A DNA stretch of 64,000 bases from Adiantum capillus-veneris (Eukaryota; Streptophyta; Polypodiopsida; Polypodiales; Pteridaceae). Each line of letters opens with the position of its first letter. Position 1 is the first letter of the stretch. The position numbers and the translations under genes are program-made. Shown piece by piece: positions 30,287-43,318 of the stretch. Location of the stretch: NCBI GenBank assembly GCA_014529385.2, contig CM043949.1, forward strand, positions 113,167,977 to 113,231,976. Reading direction: 5' to 3'. The notes beneath the pieces are model-generated. The model did no database searches. It was not told the origin of the DNA and saw only the letters and a program-made list of their open reading frames with translations.

Positions 30287-32491
30287 AAATCTGCTGGTCC
30301 ACCTGCACTCCCATGTCCTCAAGTAATGTGCGTAGCCAAGCTACCTCGCACGCCGCAACTGCTGCACCTCTGTACTCGACCTCTATGCTCGATAAAGCAA
30401 CCGTAGGCTGCTTTTTGCTGCTCCAAGTAACAACAGCACTCCCAAAAGAGAACATGAAGCCAATCGTAGATCTCCTATCAACCATGCTACCTGCCCAATC
30501 TGCATCTGTATACCCATACAATGCTAATGGTGCATCTGCTGCATAGAACAATGCGTAGTCAAGAGTACCTTGCACATACCTAAGTGTGCGTCGTACTCCA
30601 TCCAAATGTGGCTTCCTCGGAAGCTGCATGAACTGACTCTCCAAGACTACTGTGAAGCTCAAGTCTGGCCTCGTGATAGTCAAGTAGATTAGACTACCCA
30701 CAATCTTCCTGTACATGTTGACATCCTCAACAACATCACCCTTCTCTGCACTCAGCTTTGCATTCACATCCAAGGGAATAGAAATTGGCTTACAATCAGC
30801 CATACCATACTTTGACAACATGTCCAAAGCATACTGTCTCTGTGATAGCCATACACCCTCTGGAGTCCTGATCACCGCAATGCCAAGAAAGTAACGCAAC
30901 TCGCCCAAATCTTTCATTTCAAACTCCTGTTTGAGAAGACCTTCACATGGTCAATCTCCATAGCATTGTCACCCACAATAATAAGGTCATCTACATATAT
31001 GGTAATGACCACAATCCCCATATCACTCTCACGTACATAGAGTGAATGATTAGCATGAGCTTTCCTAAAACCAATACTAACAAAATACTTGGCAATCCTG
31101 TCATACCATGCTCTAGAGCCCTGCTTCAAACCATACAAAGCTTTGAGAAGCATGCATACATAATCTAGGTAACCTGGATCGACATAACTTGGTGGCTGAT
31201 CCATATATACTTCCTCTTGCAACTCACCATTCAAGAAGGCATTCTTTACATCCATTTGATGCATAATCCATCCTCTAGATGCAGCCACTGCTATGACAGC
31301 TCTCACAGTTGTCATCTTTGCCACTGGAGCAAAGGTCTCCTCATAGTCTATGCCATACGTCTGTGCATAACCGTTTGCGACCAGCCTTGCCTTATGACGC
31401 TCAATGTTACCATCAGCCTTATGCTTGGTTTTATACACCCATTTACAGTCAATATCTTTCTTGCCACTTGGCAATGGCACCAACTCCCATGTGTCGTTTG
31501 CTTCCAATGCAACCATCTCTTCATTCATTGCATCATCCCAAAGCACATTTCTAACTGCATCCTCAAAACATCTGGGCTCCACATCCTGTATCACCTTAGC
31601 CATGTAGGCTTGGTGATGTGCTAGATACCCATCATAAGTCAATTTCTAAATTGGATTTCTGACTCTATTAGATCTGCGCGGTCCTGGGTCACTCCTTTGC
31701 CCTCTAGCATCTTCTTGTACTTTCCTTACACCAGGTGTCCTGATAGCCGGAATTCCAAATTCCTCATCAAGACTTTGTTCAAAACCATCTGAATCCATGT
31801 CTACATGTGAAAAACCTGATGATGCATTAGCCATAAAGGAAGGTTCATCAACCTTTTCCTTTCCTTTTCGTGATACATTCCCTGTACCTGTTGGTGGAGT
31901 AACCTGCGTACGTAGTCTACCATTCCATGGTTTCTCAACAGAGCCACGAGAAGAGGACTCTAGTGGTCCACTCAAAGCCTGTGACTGTGGCCTCACATTT
32001 TGTACAACCACATCATCTTTTACATCAGCCCCAATAGTGCCATGTGCATTACTGTACCAGCTGCTCATCTCATCAAAGACTACATCTCTGCTCACTCGTA
32101 ATTCTCGTGTAGTAGGATTGTAGCACCTGTACCCCTTTTGCTCAAGGGAATATCCCACAAGAATACATTTCTCTGCTTTAGGATCCAATTTTATACGCAA
32201 CTCATTTGGTACATGCACATAAGCTATGCAGGCAAACACTTTCAAGTGTGCCAAATCAGGCTTTGTACCTGTAAACTTTTCCTCAGGTGTTACATCATGC
32301 ACCGCAGCTGTAGGTGTCCTGTTCATAATGTACACAACTGTATTTACGGCTTCAGCCCTGAAATGATGAGGCATGTTCTTCTCATTCATCAATGCACGTG
32401 CAACCTCTACAATGTGCCTGTTTTTCCTTTCTGCGACCCCATTCTGTTGTGGAGTATATCTGCATGTAAACTGCCTGCGTATACCATGCAT
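30287..32491 (-). pseudogene. Copia copy 2 RNase H start, RT and integrase end
   Basis: Frames 30279-30917, 30914-31642 and 31646-32491 carry RNase H with YTDADWAGSMVDRRST, RT with WIMHQMDVKNAFLNGEL and IYVDDLIIVGD, and the integrase C-terminus plus linker. Lesions are a 1-base loss near 30943 (one base shorter than copy 1), a TAG at 31646-31648 where copy 1 reads Gln, and a TGA near 32489 before MHGI. The RT core itself is preserved. Confidence 0.85.
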
Positions 32492-34350
32492 TCACAGAAA
32501 ATCTGAAAAATCATTGGAGAAGTACTCTCCCCCTCCATCTGACCTCAATGTCTTCATTTGCATATCTCTCTCCTTCTCAATCATGACTTTGAAGTCCTGA
32601 AAGTGACCAAACACTTCACTTTTGTTACGCAGGAAGTAGACCCATACTTTCCTTGTATGGTCATCAATGAAAGAGACATAATACCTGCAACCATGTATAC
32701 TTGCAGTATCGGTTGGACCCCAAACATCTGTGTGCACCACCTCAAGTGGCTTTTTACATACATTGCGCTCATGTGGAAATGAGCCCTTTGACTGTTTTCC
32801 AAACTGGCATGCTGCACACACTTTATGCATACCATCCACCTTGAATTTGGGCAAACGTTTTACAATCTGTTTTGATTGCATGCTGCGCAATCTCTGCTCA
32901 TTGACATGGCCAATGCGTTTGTGCCAAATGTCAACATCAGCCACAACACCTGTGCCTTGTGCAAATAATGCAGTTTTTACCTCAGGCATGTCTACATTCA
33001 ACGTAAACATTCTGCCCACACATTTGCCCTTTGTGATGAGCTTACAGCCATTCTGGAAATCTTCTACATAACAGCCATTTGGATTGAAGTGAACCTGCAA
33101 ACCCTGCTCAACCATTTGTCCAACAAGTACAATATTCTTTGTAATGTTTGGGACATGAAGTACATCTGCTAAGTACTTTGATTTCCCACTCTTCGTATTT
33201 AGAGGTATGTCCCCTACATGAGCAATGGGGTAAGCTGTGTCATCTCCTGTCTGCACATAGCCTGGCACATCTGGTTTGCGCATATCTCTAAACCACTCTC
33301 CATGAGACGTCATGTGATTAGAGGCACCTGAATCCACATACCAAACATCATCTTGGGTGGAATTCTCTGCAGTCATTGTATTCATTACATGCTGCATAAC
33401 AAACATGCGCTCATTTTTGCTGTCATCAGCATCTCTGCTAGTAGATGCATAGTTGCCCTGTTCTCTCTTTCCACTTGCTTTTCCCTTTGGACAGTCACGT
33501 GACATGTGACCTCTTTCACCACAAGTCCAACATTCTCTGCTATCTGGAGTATGTTTCTGCCTGCTTGATCCTGCACCACGACCTCTTTGACTCCCCCTGC
33601 CTTGAGACTGGTTTCCCCTGCCACCTGTATTGTTTTGATTTGATTGACCTTCCAGAAATTGGCCCCTGCAACCCCTTGGGCCTCGACCACGACCTCTACC
33701 TCTACCTCTATTGGAGTTAGAATAGAAGGCCTGTTCAGAATTATTTCTGCGATGAGAAGAAGATGTGTCAAGGTTCTTCTCCTCAAGAATAAGCATAGAA
33801 ATCAAATCTTGGAGCACGAGGATGTCGTCTCTTGTATTCATGGAAGACCTAAAATGTACATACTCATCTCTTAGACCATCCAAGCATGCATGGACAATGT
33901 CATCGTCTTCCACTGAGACTTTAATAGATCCAAGAGCCTCAATGATACTCTTGATCTTCAAGGCATAATCATTGATTGAGAGGTTGTTCCTCTTAACCTG
34001 ATTTAGCTCCGACTTTAGTTGAAGCTCCCTGGCCTTGGCGTTCACCTCAAACACGCTGCCTAAGTTTCTCCATGCAATGGCGGGGGTTCAGCACCCTGTA
34101 GATAGCCCATCATACCATCTGTGATGCTCATAGAAAGCCAATACATCACTTTTCTCTGGCCTTGTTGCCAGTCCCTCAAAGCTTTCCTTTGTTCTGCTGT
34201 AGCATTTGCCTCGGGAATCTTTTCATTGTCTCCTTCTACATAGTCCCAATAACCTTTTCCTTTTAGGAAATTTGTTATTCTGAACTTCCATGCAGGGTAG
34301 TTATTTTTCTGAAGCTTCTCAGTAACAATCTGATTGAAACCGTCAGACAT
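32492..34350 (-). pseudogene. Copia copy 2 gag, protease, integrase core
   Basis: Frame 34060-34350 starts with MSDGFNQIVTEKLQKNNYPA. A 1-base deletion near 34087-34090 shifts it into frame 32492-34054, which carries the rest of gag, zinc knuckle CWTCGERGHMSRDC, protease DSGASNHM, the integrase zinc domain and the core with HTDVWGP and RSDGGGEY. Unlike copy 1, the gag-integrase junction (CKKPLEVVHTD) is in frame. Confidence 0.87.
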
Positions 34351-34539
34351 CTTGAAGCACTAAGACAAAATAGCTGCAATCTGCAAAAACCTGCAAATCT
34401 GCTGAACCTGCTATCGTGGTACCTGTAACACTTTCTACACTCAACGAGTGTCCACAATTAAGCGTACATACAACCACTGTACTTGTACAGTAAATCTCTG
34501 TATACTGCACTTTGGAGACCTGTTCAGAAACTTGTGCGA

Positions 34540-34600
34540 AAATCCCTAAATTTTTTTTCGTTGCGCAAGGCGCCTTCGGCATTTGGTCGTGGATTGCGAA
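34540..34600. other. Copy-specific block in copia leader
   Basis: Between the gag start and the primer site, copy 2 has about 50 extra bases relative to copy 1. They contain a T8 run and a GCGCAAGGCGCCTTCGGC palindrome-like core. They are absent at the matching place near 20330 in copy 1. Confidence 0.5.
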
Positions 34601-34650
34601 CGAAGGGATTGTGATGCTCTTGCTCTCTTAGCCTCTCTTGCCTGCACTAG

Positions 34651-34662
34651 GCTCTGATACCA
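34651..34662 (-). promoter_or_regulatory. Copia copy 2 primer-binding site, tRNA-iMet
   Basis: The minus strand reads TGGTATCAGAGC next to the 5' LTR, identical to copy 1. Confidence 0.9.
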
Positions 34663-34984
34663 TGTAAATAATGAGGATGCAAGAGAGCTACACAAGACAA
34701 GAACTAAGCACACAGAGATGGAAAGCTTCTTCTTCTTCTTCACAGAAAAGAGAGTACAAAATGACTTAGTGCTAAAGCTGAAAAGTAGCACATATGTACA
34801 TGCGGTCACTAAGTGTGAACTCGCTAGAAGCGTACTAGGCTGGCACTATAAGTGCAGTCCAGCTATAGAATCACTGGCAGAGATCCTCTGTGTCGGTCAC
34901 CTAACGCGCCAGTGAGTAAATGCCGTAAGTAGCCAAGACCCGTAGTGGATGCCAGCTCAAGGTGTAGAGCTCGACATCTCAACA
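34663..34984 (-). repeat. Copia copy 2, 5' LTR
   Basis: 322 bp with TG...CA ends, followed by target duplication CTCAA. It is very similar to the 3' LTR at 28124-28445. Confidence 0.9.
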
Positions 34985-34989
34985 CTCAA

Positions 34990-36690
34990 GAGATCTCACC
35001 AAAGAGTGCACTCAACAAATGAGCTTGAGAACCCTAATTTCTTTTACACACTACCTTATATACCTAGGGTAAAAATATGCAATGTTTGGGCGCCCAAGGC
35101 CTTGAGGGCTCCACCACTCACTAAATCAGCAACCTAGGCACACTCACTGACCTATTCTTTATAGCTTGGAAGTCCCATTGAGCCCATAACACATTAAAAA
35201 TATTATAATTGCTTGAAATAAATTGAGAATTTACAATACATGACCATTTTGGGAAAAATGTGAAAAATGTGTAACTCCAATCTTTATTGATTCTTCCTGT
35301 TGATCTTTGATGTGCATCCGTACGTCTTCGGTCTTTAGCAACTTCTGTTAACTAACGTTGAATCAGTTAAAATTCCACCCTTTCGATTTTAGTGCCTGTC
35401 CTCGGGCACTCTTGAGAAGTGTCTGTTGAGGCTGTGGAAGGTTATGATTGGTTGTTGATGACTGATCGTCTTCATTTGTCATTGAATTTGTTGATGAGGT
35501 TCAATTTGTTGTAGCATCTTCATTGGTCCGAATATGTCTCATGTGAGAGGTGATGTTGCTTTTTTCTATTGTAATAGCATAATGATGAGGTTGCTATTTA
35601 TTTATGAAAAGTATGTACAAGGAAAGTAGAATGATGAGGCTCTAAATTAGGGTCTAATACTTAGATGACCAAAGGAAAAAAACCCAGTGGGAAAAAAGTA
35701 TCTTTGGGATACGCACATTATTGGAGTACTTATTAGCATGGAAAATATTAATAAAGTATTCAAGGGATTATCTCCTGATAGATATGGAATTAAAAAGGCA
35801 GCAAATATGAGAGGGTAGCATGATGGAACATTGTTTTGCCTGTTGTAGTCCACTCAAGGTGCATATGTGGAAGCAAAAAAGAGTGTTTGATGCATATGTC
35901 GAAGGATGGGACAACCTATTTATGCATACATAAAAATGCATGGCAAAAAATCTGTTGTGCAAGAAAGATTTTGAGGGTTTCTTGAGAAAGATGGTGTAGC
36001 TATAAAAGCATATGGCATGGCTTTGTCAGCTGACACCCCTTTAAGAATGATTTACGTTGACAAGGATATGTACTCTCATCTTACTGGGCATTGTGCATGA
36101 GTGATGGACTCTACGACACTCCACCAATTTTAAGTTAATAGACTTCAACTCTTACGCTCATCTCATCTAGCATGAGCGACCTACCTTAGATATGCTCAAC
36201 TCTTCCAACGTGAGCATAAGCCTAATAACTACGACTCTTAGCACATAGTTTAATATGACTTGAAGCTTTGGGGATAATGATTTGATCATTTTATGGCTCA
36301 GCAGCCCAACTCAGACTATGCCAAAGAGTGTTTTTTGCACCCTGGCGACTTGACTTTTTACATTCTTGTGATTACTATAAAAATTTCTTCAGGTAAAAGT
36401 AAGCTTGAATCTTCAAAAAGAGGATTAGTGAAGGACCAAGTTGGCATTGAAGGTTTATTTTACCATACCTGTTTTATCTTCTTTGAATCTGCATTCATGC
36501 TGGTTGGGTGGTCCTTCTTTGACTGTGAAGACTCCATTATTTGTTTGATTCTCCAATTAGATTTGTTTCATAGGAGTCTTTGATGTTGTTGTAGGCCTAT
36601 GTTGGCTGTCAGCATTTGGCTATTGACTAGGAGCATTGAAAGAATTAGGAATCCAAAGCTTTTGAGACCTTTGTAACTCTTTCGTTGACT
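34990..36690. other. AT-rich region, no gene seen
   Basis: Only short frames without recognisable domains are present. A set of GAGCATAAG / ATGAGCG-type words near 36150-36230 repeats loosely. I see no RNA gene or clear repeat boundary. Confidence 0.4.
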
Positions 36691-36693
36691 TTG

Positions 36694-39001
36694 TTAAGCT
36701 CTAGGTCTTGTTGAGTGCTTGAGATCTTCATGCAAGTCTAGTGTGGTTGCAGTTGGCTTATGGTTGACTGGTAGCCAAATCTTTGTATACCCTGTGTAAA
36801 ATCCTTGTCGAAGAGGAACATTCTTTGAGATCCGTCTTTGTTCTGTATCCTCTTGAGAGTTGTGGTAGACTTTAGCATCTTTAAATTTTGTTCTATTGTA
36901 TATTTGCTTCTTTGGTATCCTAGGATATTGTCGAGGTTGATACCTTGTGGGTCTTCTTTCTTGGGAGGGTCTTGATGTTACTTCATATGCTCTAACCATA
37001 TGTGTCTGTTATCTTTATAGTACTCATGTTCCTTTAAGCTCCACTGTAATGCTATCCATCCCATGTGTTTGTCTTTCTGTGTTGATTTCCTGTCTTTAAT
37101 CCAAACTGGATCATTGACTTTGACTAAATTTCTATGAACAAACACTTTCTTTAATTTCTTTTGATTTCTTGAGTAATTTGGCTAATATATCTTTGCTTTT
37201 CTGGGTGTCTCCGTAGAGGTTTCAGTTGGGTCATAAATTGACTTGAAGTTTTGAAAGCCTGGCTTTCTTGAAGAAGTTGATCCATGAGGATTCTTTGATG
37301 TAGAGGCATATGCTATCACACCTCTTTGCAAGAATTATCTTTGATTCTTGTCACTTATGCAACTCTCAATCTAGCATTAACAGTACCTGTAATTGTCGCT
37401 TGCTACCTCTTGGAAATGAGAGTATTAGCATCGTATCTTCTTTGTAGGCCTTGTGTTGGTCTAGCCACTGATGTCCAATGATGACATTTGTAAGCATTTC
37501 CTTTGAAGGCTTCACCTAAAACTTTACTTGATCTTCATGATGTTGGATGCTAACAGTAGCAACCATTTCTTTTTTATATGTAGCCTTACCCATGATTTCT
37601 CTGTTACCTGGCTTGTCCTGAGTAATCTCTAGAATGATCTGGATGTTGCTTTTAAGCATATTGCACTTTGCTTCTTTATCCAATAGAGCATTGCATTTGA
37701 CACTTGCTCCTTTTGTACTGCTAAGGACTTTATAGATATTCTCGTTGTTGGTTCTATTGAAGATTTCTATCCTGCTTTTGCCATGGTCTCATCTTGATCT
37801 AACCATGTCTGAATGGAAGGTGGCTTGAGACTCTATTTTCCAATCTGACTTACATCAGCTGATTCAACTGGCAATGTCTGGATTTTAGGACTTCCTATTG
37901 CAACGTGACTTTTTGCAACCTCGTTCTTCTTAACTTCTGGCTTTGGTGGCATTCTCTTCTCAATAGCTATCATGGTTGGTCTTTGTTCTGTTTGATTTGC
38001 GCTTGCTATTTCCTGATTTGCTTTAACCTCTTCTGAAGGTCTGTTTGATGGAGATAAATCATCTTCAATAAGCTTTTCTTTGGCATCGGTCTCCATTTAA
38101 CTGTGCTTGAGGACTTTGTACTTTCGTCCACGGGTGACCATTGTTGGTCTTCATTCTTGGTTGTCTCTGAAAACTGCATCTTCATTGAACTCTGTATCTC
38201 TATGACCTTTTGGGCCATTGGCATTCCCTTTATGATGTCATCTGGCATATATTTTGTTGTGATCACATGGAATTGAGCTGTGATGATCTGAGAGCCTATT
38301 TGAATGGTAGTGGAGATGATTCCCCAGCATTCTGCTCGTTTGTTTCTTGATATGCTCACAAATTCAGGAGCATCTTCCAATTGTGGTTGTCCACATCTTT
38401 TTCAAGTGCAAAAAGACATGAGGTTCTTGTCTAGTTGAAAATCTAGCTTTACTTCATTTGAGAGTTTTCCTTCATTCTCACCAACAATGTTGCACTTGAT
38501 CTTCTCAGAATTTCTTTCTGCACTCATTAATTCTCTTGTGATAGTGTCCTTGAATTGAACTTTTTATTCAAATTCTTTGCTTTGATCGCCTGCTTCAATT
38601 GATGTTGACTCCATTAGCTGTAATATTGTACTTTTTGTTTGCAATTGAGCATTATCCACCTGCATCTAGGTAACCCTTGATTTTAAAAGATCCATTGTAC
38701 TGTCTAGTAGAATCTGTCTCTTTGGAGGAGATTTTGGTGGTGAACTTTGTGTAGCCTTCTGCACTTTTGCTTCCGTTGATTTTGAATTTTTTGTTACCTG
38801 TTCTGGCAGCTTGAGGCTTTGCATCATCTTTATATAGTCTTTGACTTCAATCTTACCATCCATAGAGGTTTGTACAAGGTCATGAACCTGTTGGTATTCA
38901 TTGCCATTTGCATCTTGATATGCATATGTGAGCTTGGTCACATGTAACTGTTTGAGTACTATTGGATTTGTCGGATTTTGACTTTGACTTATGCAGGTCA
39001 A
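36694..39001 (-). pseudogene. Degenerate retroelement pol-like region with protease-like blocks
   Basis: Minus-strand pieces in several frames look retroelement-derived. At about 37740-37420 one frame reads NALLDKEAKCNML and later VIIGHQWLDQH, which resembles a retropepsin whose active-site Thr/Ser-Gly is lost. At 38380-38006 a second block has ITAQFHVITTKYMPDDIIKG, also protease-like. Lys/Gln/Pro-rich linkers lie between them (38666-39001, 37833-38096). A basic segment at 36694-36999 ends the series. No RT box was found. It could be an old gypsy-class or pararetrovirus-like remnant; the data do not decide. Confidence 0.4.
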
Positions 39002-40022
39002 CTAAAACTTTTTTCCTTGATGATCTTCATAAAAGTATTTGTCTGCTACAGATCTTAATGAAACCCGGGTCAATTGGAAACTTCCAACAACCATATGATC
39101 TTTCAATGGTTTTTGCCTTGAAGGGGTCTATTGGTTAGAAGCTCTAGGGCTTCAAACTAGCATTGCATTTCCTGGTACATAAGCTGATCTTGATAGATTT
39201 ATAGCTCCCCCCTTCCTAGGGTGATCACTATGGCCTGCTTCATTGTAAGAGTTCAAAATTGTTTGGATCTGGTTTAGTCTCACCTTTTGGGACTGTGAAG
39301 GCACACTTTGGGTAGCAATGTTGATGTTTGGCATCTCTAAACCTTCTGCATAGTTTCCTATGTATCTTCGTGAAACATGAAAAATTATTCCCCAAGTCAA
39401 GCTATAGATAGCATTATCTTTGCCCTGATACTGTCTATCCCATGGGTCTCTTTATGATATGGGCTTTTGTGATTTCAAGACCCAAGGCATCATAGATGCT
39501 TGACTCTCGTCTATATCTACGACTGTTTTGGTCAAAATATATGCTCGTTTGGTTACAATGTTGAAGCTTGATTTCCGATGGAGGAGAGTTTGGCTTTGAG
39601 CAGATTTTTGGGTGCACTCAAGTAATATCCTTCAGCTCTAGAGAGGATGAGCTATAATAGATTCTTTCCTCTGAAATGAACCATCCTTTTTTATCTATCA
39701 TTGGATGCACTTCTATGAGTTGGTATGTGGGCCGTTCAAACACTGGTTGATCCTTTTTGTACAATTTGCCTTTTTGGTCTACACAGTGTGCATATGAATT
39801 AAGGGTGCCATACAATGCTAACAGCATTTGATGTGTCCCTTAGACTTGTGATTAATTGCACACTTTTGGAAGTGTGGATACAAAATCATTTGCAAACATA
39901 ACAGTCTTTTCAACATTTGGTGATATCTGGACACCTTGACCAAATTCATGCAAGAATTTGTTGTTCAAAAAATCAATTTTAAGCTTTTCAAGTGCTTGTG
40001 CATCCTTATGCTGATTTTGAAC
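39002..40022 (-). pseudogene. Decayed coding DNA between gag-like and protease-like regions
   Basis: Short minus-strand frames (39152-39400, 39435-39617, 39618-39827) with hydrophilic Asn/Gln/Lys-rich composition continue the same element. No motif is recognised. Stops and frame changes are dense. Confidence 0.3.
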
Positions 40023-40568
40023 TTAGAGTGCTTTAACTAGTGCTAATGGTAATGCAGAATCATTGGATTGCATTAAAAGTGACAAGTTAAATGCACTTAC
40101 ATTGAGATTTGCATTTCCAATTTTCTCTGTACCTTGCTTGGCAGTTGATGTGTCCATGTTGTCAGGGTTTCTTGGATAATCTTCAGAAAAGTGTCCACCT
40201 TTTTGTCCACAATATGAGTAATACACCAAGACTGGTGGTATTTCAACTGGTTCTGTCATGTCGAGTTCTTGTTCAGGAGCTTCTCCTTCTATGCTGGCCA
40301 AGTTGTTGGAATTTTCTTTTAAAACAATGAGCATCAAGCTATAGACTACTCCACCTTGACCTTTGTATCGTCTTTGTCTTGGTTCTCCAATTAGATTGGC
40401 TTCAATTGGTTGATCTGTTGGATCTTCCATTTTTGGTTCTCGACTATAGATCTGACAGATTTGACCAATGTAATCCATGTACAATGACCCTGATTGCATA
40501 TGCACCAACTGTATGTTTTGCTGGCTTGTGCAGATTTCTAGATAAACACAAGGATTGAATTTCTGCAC
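40023..40568 (-). pseudogene. Gag-like fragment with degenerate zinc knuckle
   Basis: The 181-codon frame contains YCGQKGGHFSEDYPRNP, a CCHC knuckle with an inserted Gly and the last Cys changed to Tyr. An acidic region precedes it (EGEAPEQELDMTEPVE). It lies upstream, on the minus strand, of the protease-like blocks, which is the normal gag-pol order. Confidence 0.5.
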
Positions 40569-40734
40569 TTCTATCTATACTTCATCTTTGAGCTTGCAAT
40601 ACCTGGCTTTACTAAAGTATGTGAACATTTGGGAGTTTTCTGAATGCGGCTTTACTCTGATCAATAGGATCTTGGCTCCTGTGTTGCTTTTGATTAGAAA
40701 TCAAGATTGATTTCTCTCGGAAACGACTCGTTTG

Positions 40735-42746
40735 GCCCTCCGGAATGGTCAAGAGAAGTTATAGGGAAGGGAACTATGTTTAGTCACGTAGGCACTCCAC
40801 TTGGGGTGGGCATTTTGGATAAGCAAAGATTTGACTAGTTCTTCACCAAAATAAACAATAAAATGAGAAGATGGAAGTTTGTGCTCCTCCCCTTCCGTGG
40901 TAGAGTCACTGTGATTAATGCTTTCATGATCCTGTACATTTCATTTGTATCTCCGCCGCTGCTAAGACTAAGAAAATCCAATTGGAAAGAATTTTTTAAA
41001 CCTATCAAATGGTTCTTGTGGAAAAGAAACACTAAAGACACAAATCCTTGCTAATGGGGGAGATGGTAATGGGTAGCAAGACCAAATAATCAAAGCAAAA
41101 TTGGGATTATTGTCCCCGTGGTGCATGCAAAAGCTTTGTGTGCCAAACGTGTTCTCTCTGATGGGGCGAAAAATAGGAATTGGCTATCATGGCTTGAGAT
41201 ATGATAAACAAAGCAGAGCTTGCCTCAAAAGGGGGCACATGAAGGAAGGCCACATTTCAAGACAAGATTTTGGTACCTTTTGGGACATTCCTGAAGCTTG
41301 GTGATTGCACAGGGGAACTAGCACGAAAGTGTAACAAAGCAGCTTCAACCCTAGAATGCAAGGAGAATTTTAGATACTTCAAGGATTCTTCTCTCAATTG
41401 GTTCCCCTGGCTCTCCAAACTTGGAAGGGGTTCCTTGGACCCTTTTTGGAGGGAAGCTGCATGGCTGGTAAGTAACAAAGGAATTTCTAAAGTTTCTCAT
41501 CTTTGGGATGACAGAAGCTTTTGCTGGAACGATGTGGAGCTCGTAGTGCTGCAACATAATTTGGGCATATAGGAAAGGCTTCTAATCAGTAGACTCTTGG
41601 AAGTGCTGACAGCCTCACCTCTACTTGTGTGTGGATTAGACATAGATTGGAAGAGTGTGGCATTGGCCGAAAGACAAAGTGTTCTTGCTTCCCAAGACCC
41701 AGAGTACCTATGGCGTAAAGGAGCCAATAATGAACCAGGGTCCAAGACAAGGCCATCTTAAAATTAAACAAAAAATTACAAAAATATATTAAAATTATGA
41801 TTGGGATGGTAGCATCTTGATATGATCTATCTTTTAGTATCAATTTCATTGAGAACTGTCAATCCTATCATTTACTCCAGATCATTCACATTGAATGTCC
41901 CTCTATTGGCCCCCATGTTTTAAGTGTCCTTATATTGACCCCTTTACCCTAATGTGCTAGTATACAAAGTGGATTGGTTTTCCCCACTCACCAGAATCTA
42001 GAAGAAAAATTTGTTAAAAGAGCGCTGGTAAAAGAGTATTAATGCCCTTTTTTGGGAGATTAATGCCCTTTTTTGGGAGATTAAAAGAGTATTAATGCCC
42101 TTTTTGGGAGATTAAAAGAGTATTCATCTGGAAGTTTCTTTGGGGAGCCTTGCCTACTAGGATTAAGGTGCACGGTAGAGGGATCAAATCTGACACTTTC
42201 TCTAGCTATAGGTCAACCTTTGAAGACCCCATTTATCCCTTCAGAAAGTGCCCTACTTTGCGAGGGCTGGCCACTAGGTTTGCAAATAGGTACGGAGGAC
42301 TTGGAAAATCAACTTGTTTACCGATGACCTGATCTTGGAGGGCATGGATACCAAAGACAAGACATTTTGTTGTGCACCCAAATTACTAGGTTTTGCTACA
42401 TGAACTAGGTGTAGAAGTCTAGGAACCTTCGAGTATTTGAGACCAAGCTGGCTGTAACTCATTTTGATGATATTGTGCGTCTGAGCACTAAGCTCATCCA
42501 TGGTGTAGGAGCAAGAAGAGGGTCAACTGACAAGGATGAAGAATGGATTCATGCATTGAGCTACTTAGAACACTGAAGAGGGTAGGTTTATCACCTCTTG
42601 TTTGGTATTCTCTTTGTTTGTATACAAGCCTTTGTTGGAACCCTAGCCCTCTCAAGGCACATGCAGTGCTTGAGGACAATTGTATTCTTTCCAAGTTAAT
42701 ATAAATTCTCTTCTCACAATTGTGAGTATGGCAAAAAAAAAAAAAA
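40735..42746 (+). mobile_element. LINE 3' part with poly(A) tail (family B)
   Basis: The plus strand shows the RT thumb region of an L1-type LINE (GTPLGVGILDKQRF, then MRRWKFVLLPFRGRVTVINA at 40863). Decayed frames follow (41101-41572), then a zf-RVT-like segment (WKFLWGALPTRIKVHGRGIK at about 42127-42190). It ends in a 3' UTR and an A15 tail at 42732-42746. The catalytic RT core is missing, so it is 5' truncated. It is a different family from the three LINEs further right, which have no poly(A) tail. A short 22-33-bp repeat (ATTAATGCCCTTTTTTGGGAG) has expanded at 42030-42125. Confidence 0.65.
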
Positions 42747-42902
42747 GATGAAATAAGGAAAACCTCTTCAAACAATTGCTTCACCATAAATGATGGGAAA
42801 GTACGCTGCTATAAAAACCTCCCTTTAAATGAGAAGGTTTTATAGTTAACTAGTATGTGACCTGCACGTTGTTGTGGCCAAGAAAATAATGGCAATTGGA
42901 GA

Positions 42903-42903
<1 letters not shown>

Positions 42904-42993
<90 letters not shown>
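42904..42993. repeat. (CT)n(AC)n compound microsatellite
   Basis: CT repeats to about 42964, then AC repeats to 42993. Minus-strand Arg-Glu repeat frames here are microsatellite artefacts. Confidence 0.95.
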
Positions 42994-42997
<4 letters not shown>

Positions 42998-43104
42998 AAC
43001 ATGAATTCATATATAGGTAGGTGTGTGTGTGCTTGCCCACATGTGAGGAGAATGGAACTATAGTCCTTCTAATTACTCTAGCAAGATAGCAATGGGTAGC
43101 TATG

Positions 43105-43107
<3 letters not shown>

Positions 43108-43143
<36 letters not shown>
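43108..43143. repeat. (CT)n microsatellite
   Basis: About 34 bp of CT repeat upstream of LINE A copy 1. Confidence 0.95.
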
Positions 43144-43147
<4 letters not shown>

Positions 43148-43230
43148 TATATCTTGAGATCAAGATTCATTGAGCTATCTCTTTTTCTACATTCCCCTTT
43201 CTTGATTCTTTTGAGTGAACTTGTTGGATA

Positions 43231-43261
43231 GCTCTCTCTCTCTCTCTCTCTCTCTCTCTAT

Positions 43262-43310
<49 letters not shown>
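43231..43310. repeat. (CT)n microsatellite abutting LINE A copy 1 at its 5' end
   Basis: About 80 bp of nearly pure CT with two TTT interruptions. It ends exactly where similarity to the other two LINE A copies begins (43311). Confidence 0.95.

Positions 43311-43318
<8 letters not shown>

Larger units (their letters stand above)
28124..34984 (-). mobile_element. Ty1/copia element, copy 2
   Basis: Same family as copy 1, same orientation. The LTRs are 28124-28445 and 34663-34984 (322 bp each), with 5-bp target duplication CTCAA at 28119-28123 and 34985-34989. Without the 1.59-kb insertion at 28698-30286 it is about 5.3 kb. Coding regions are broken by several stops and indels that differ from those in copy 1. 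Confidence 0.9.
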
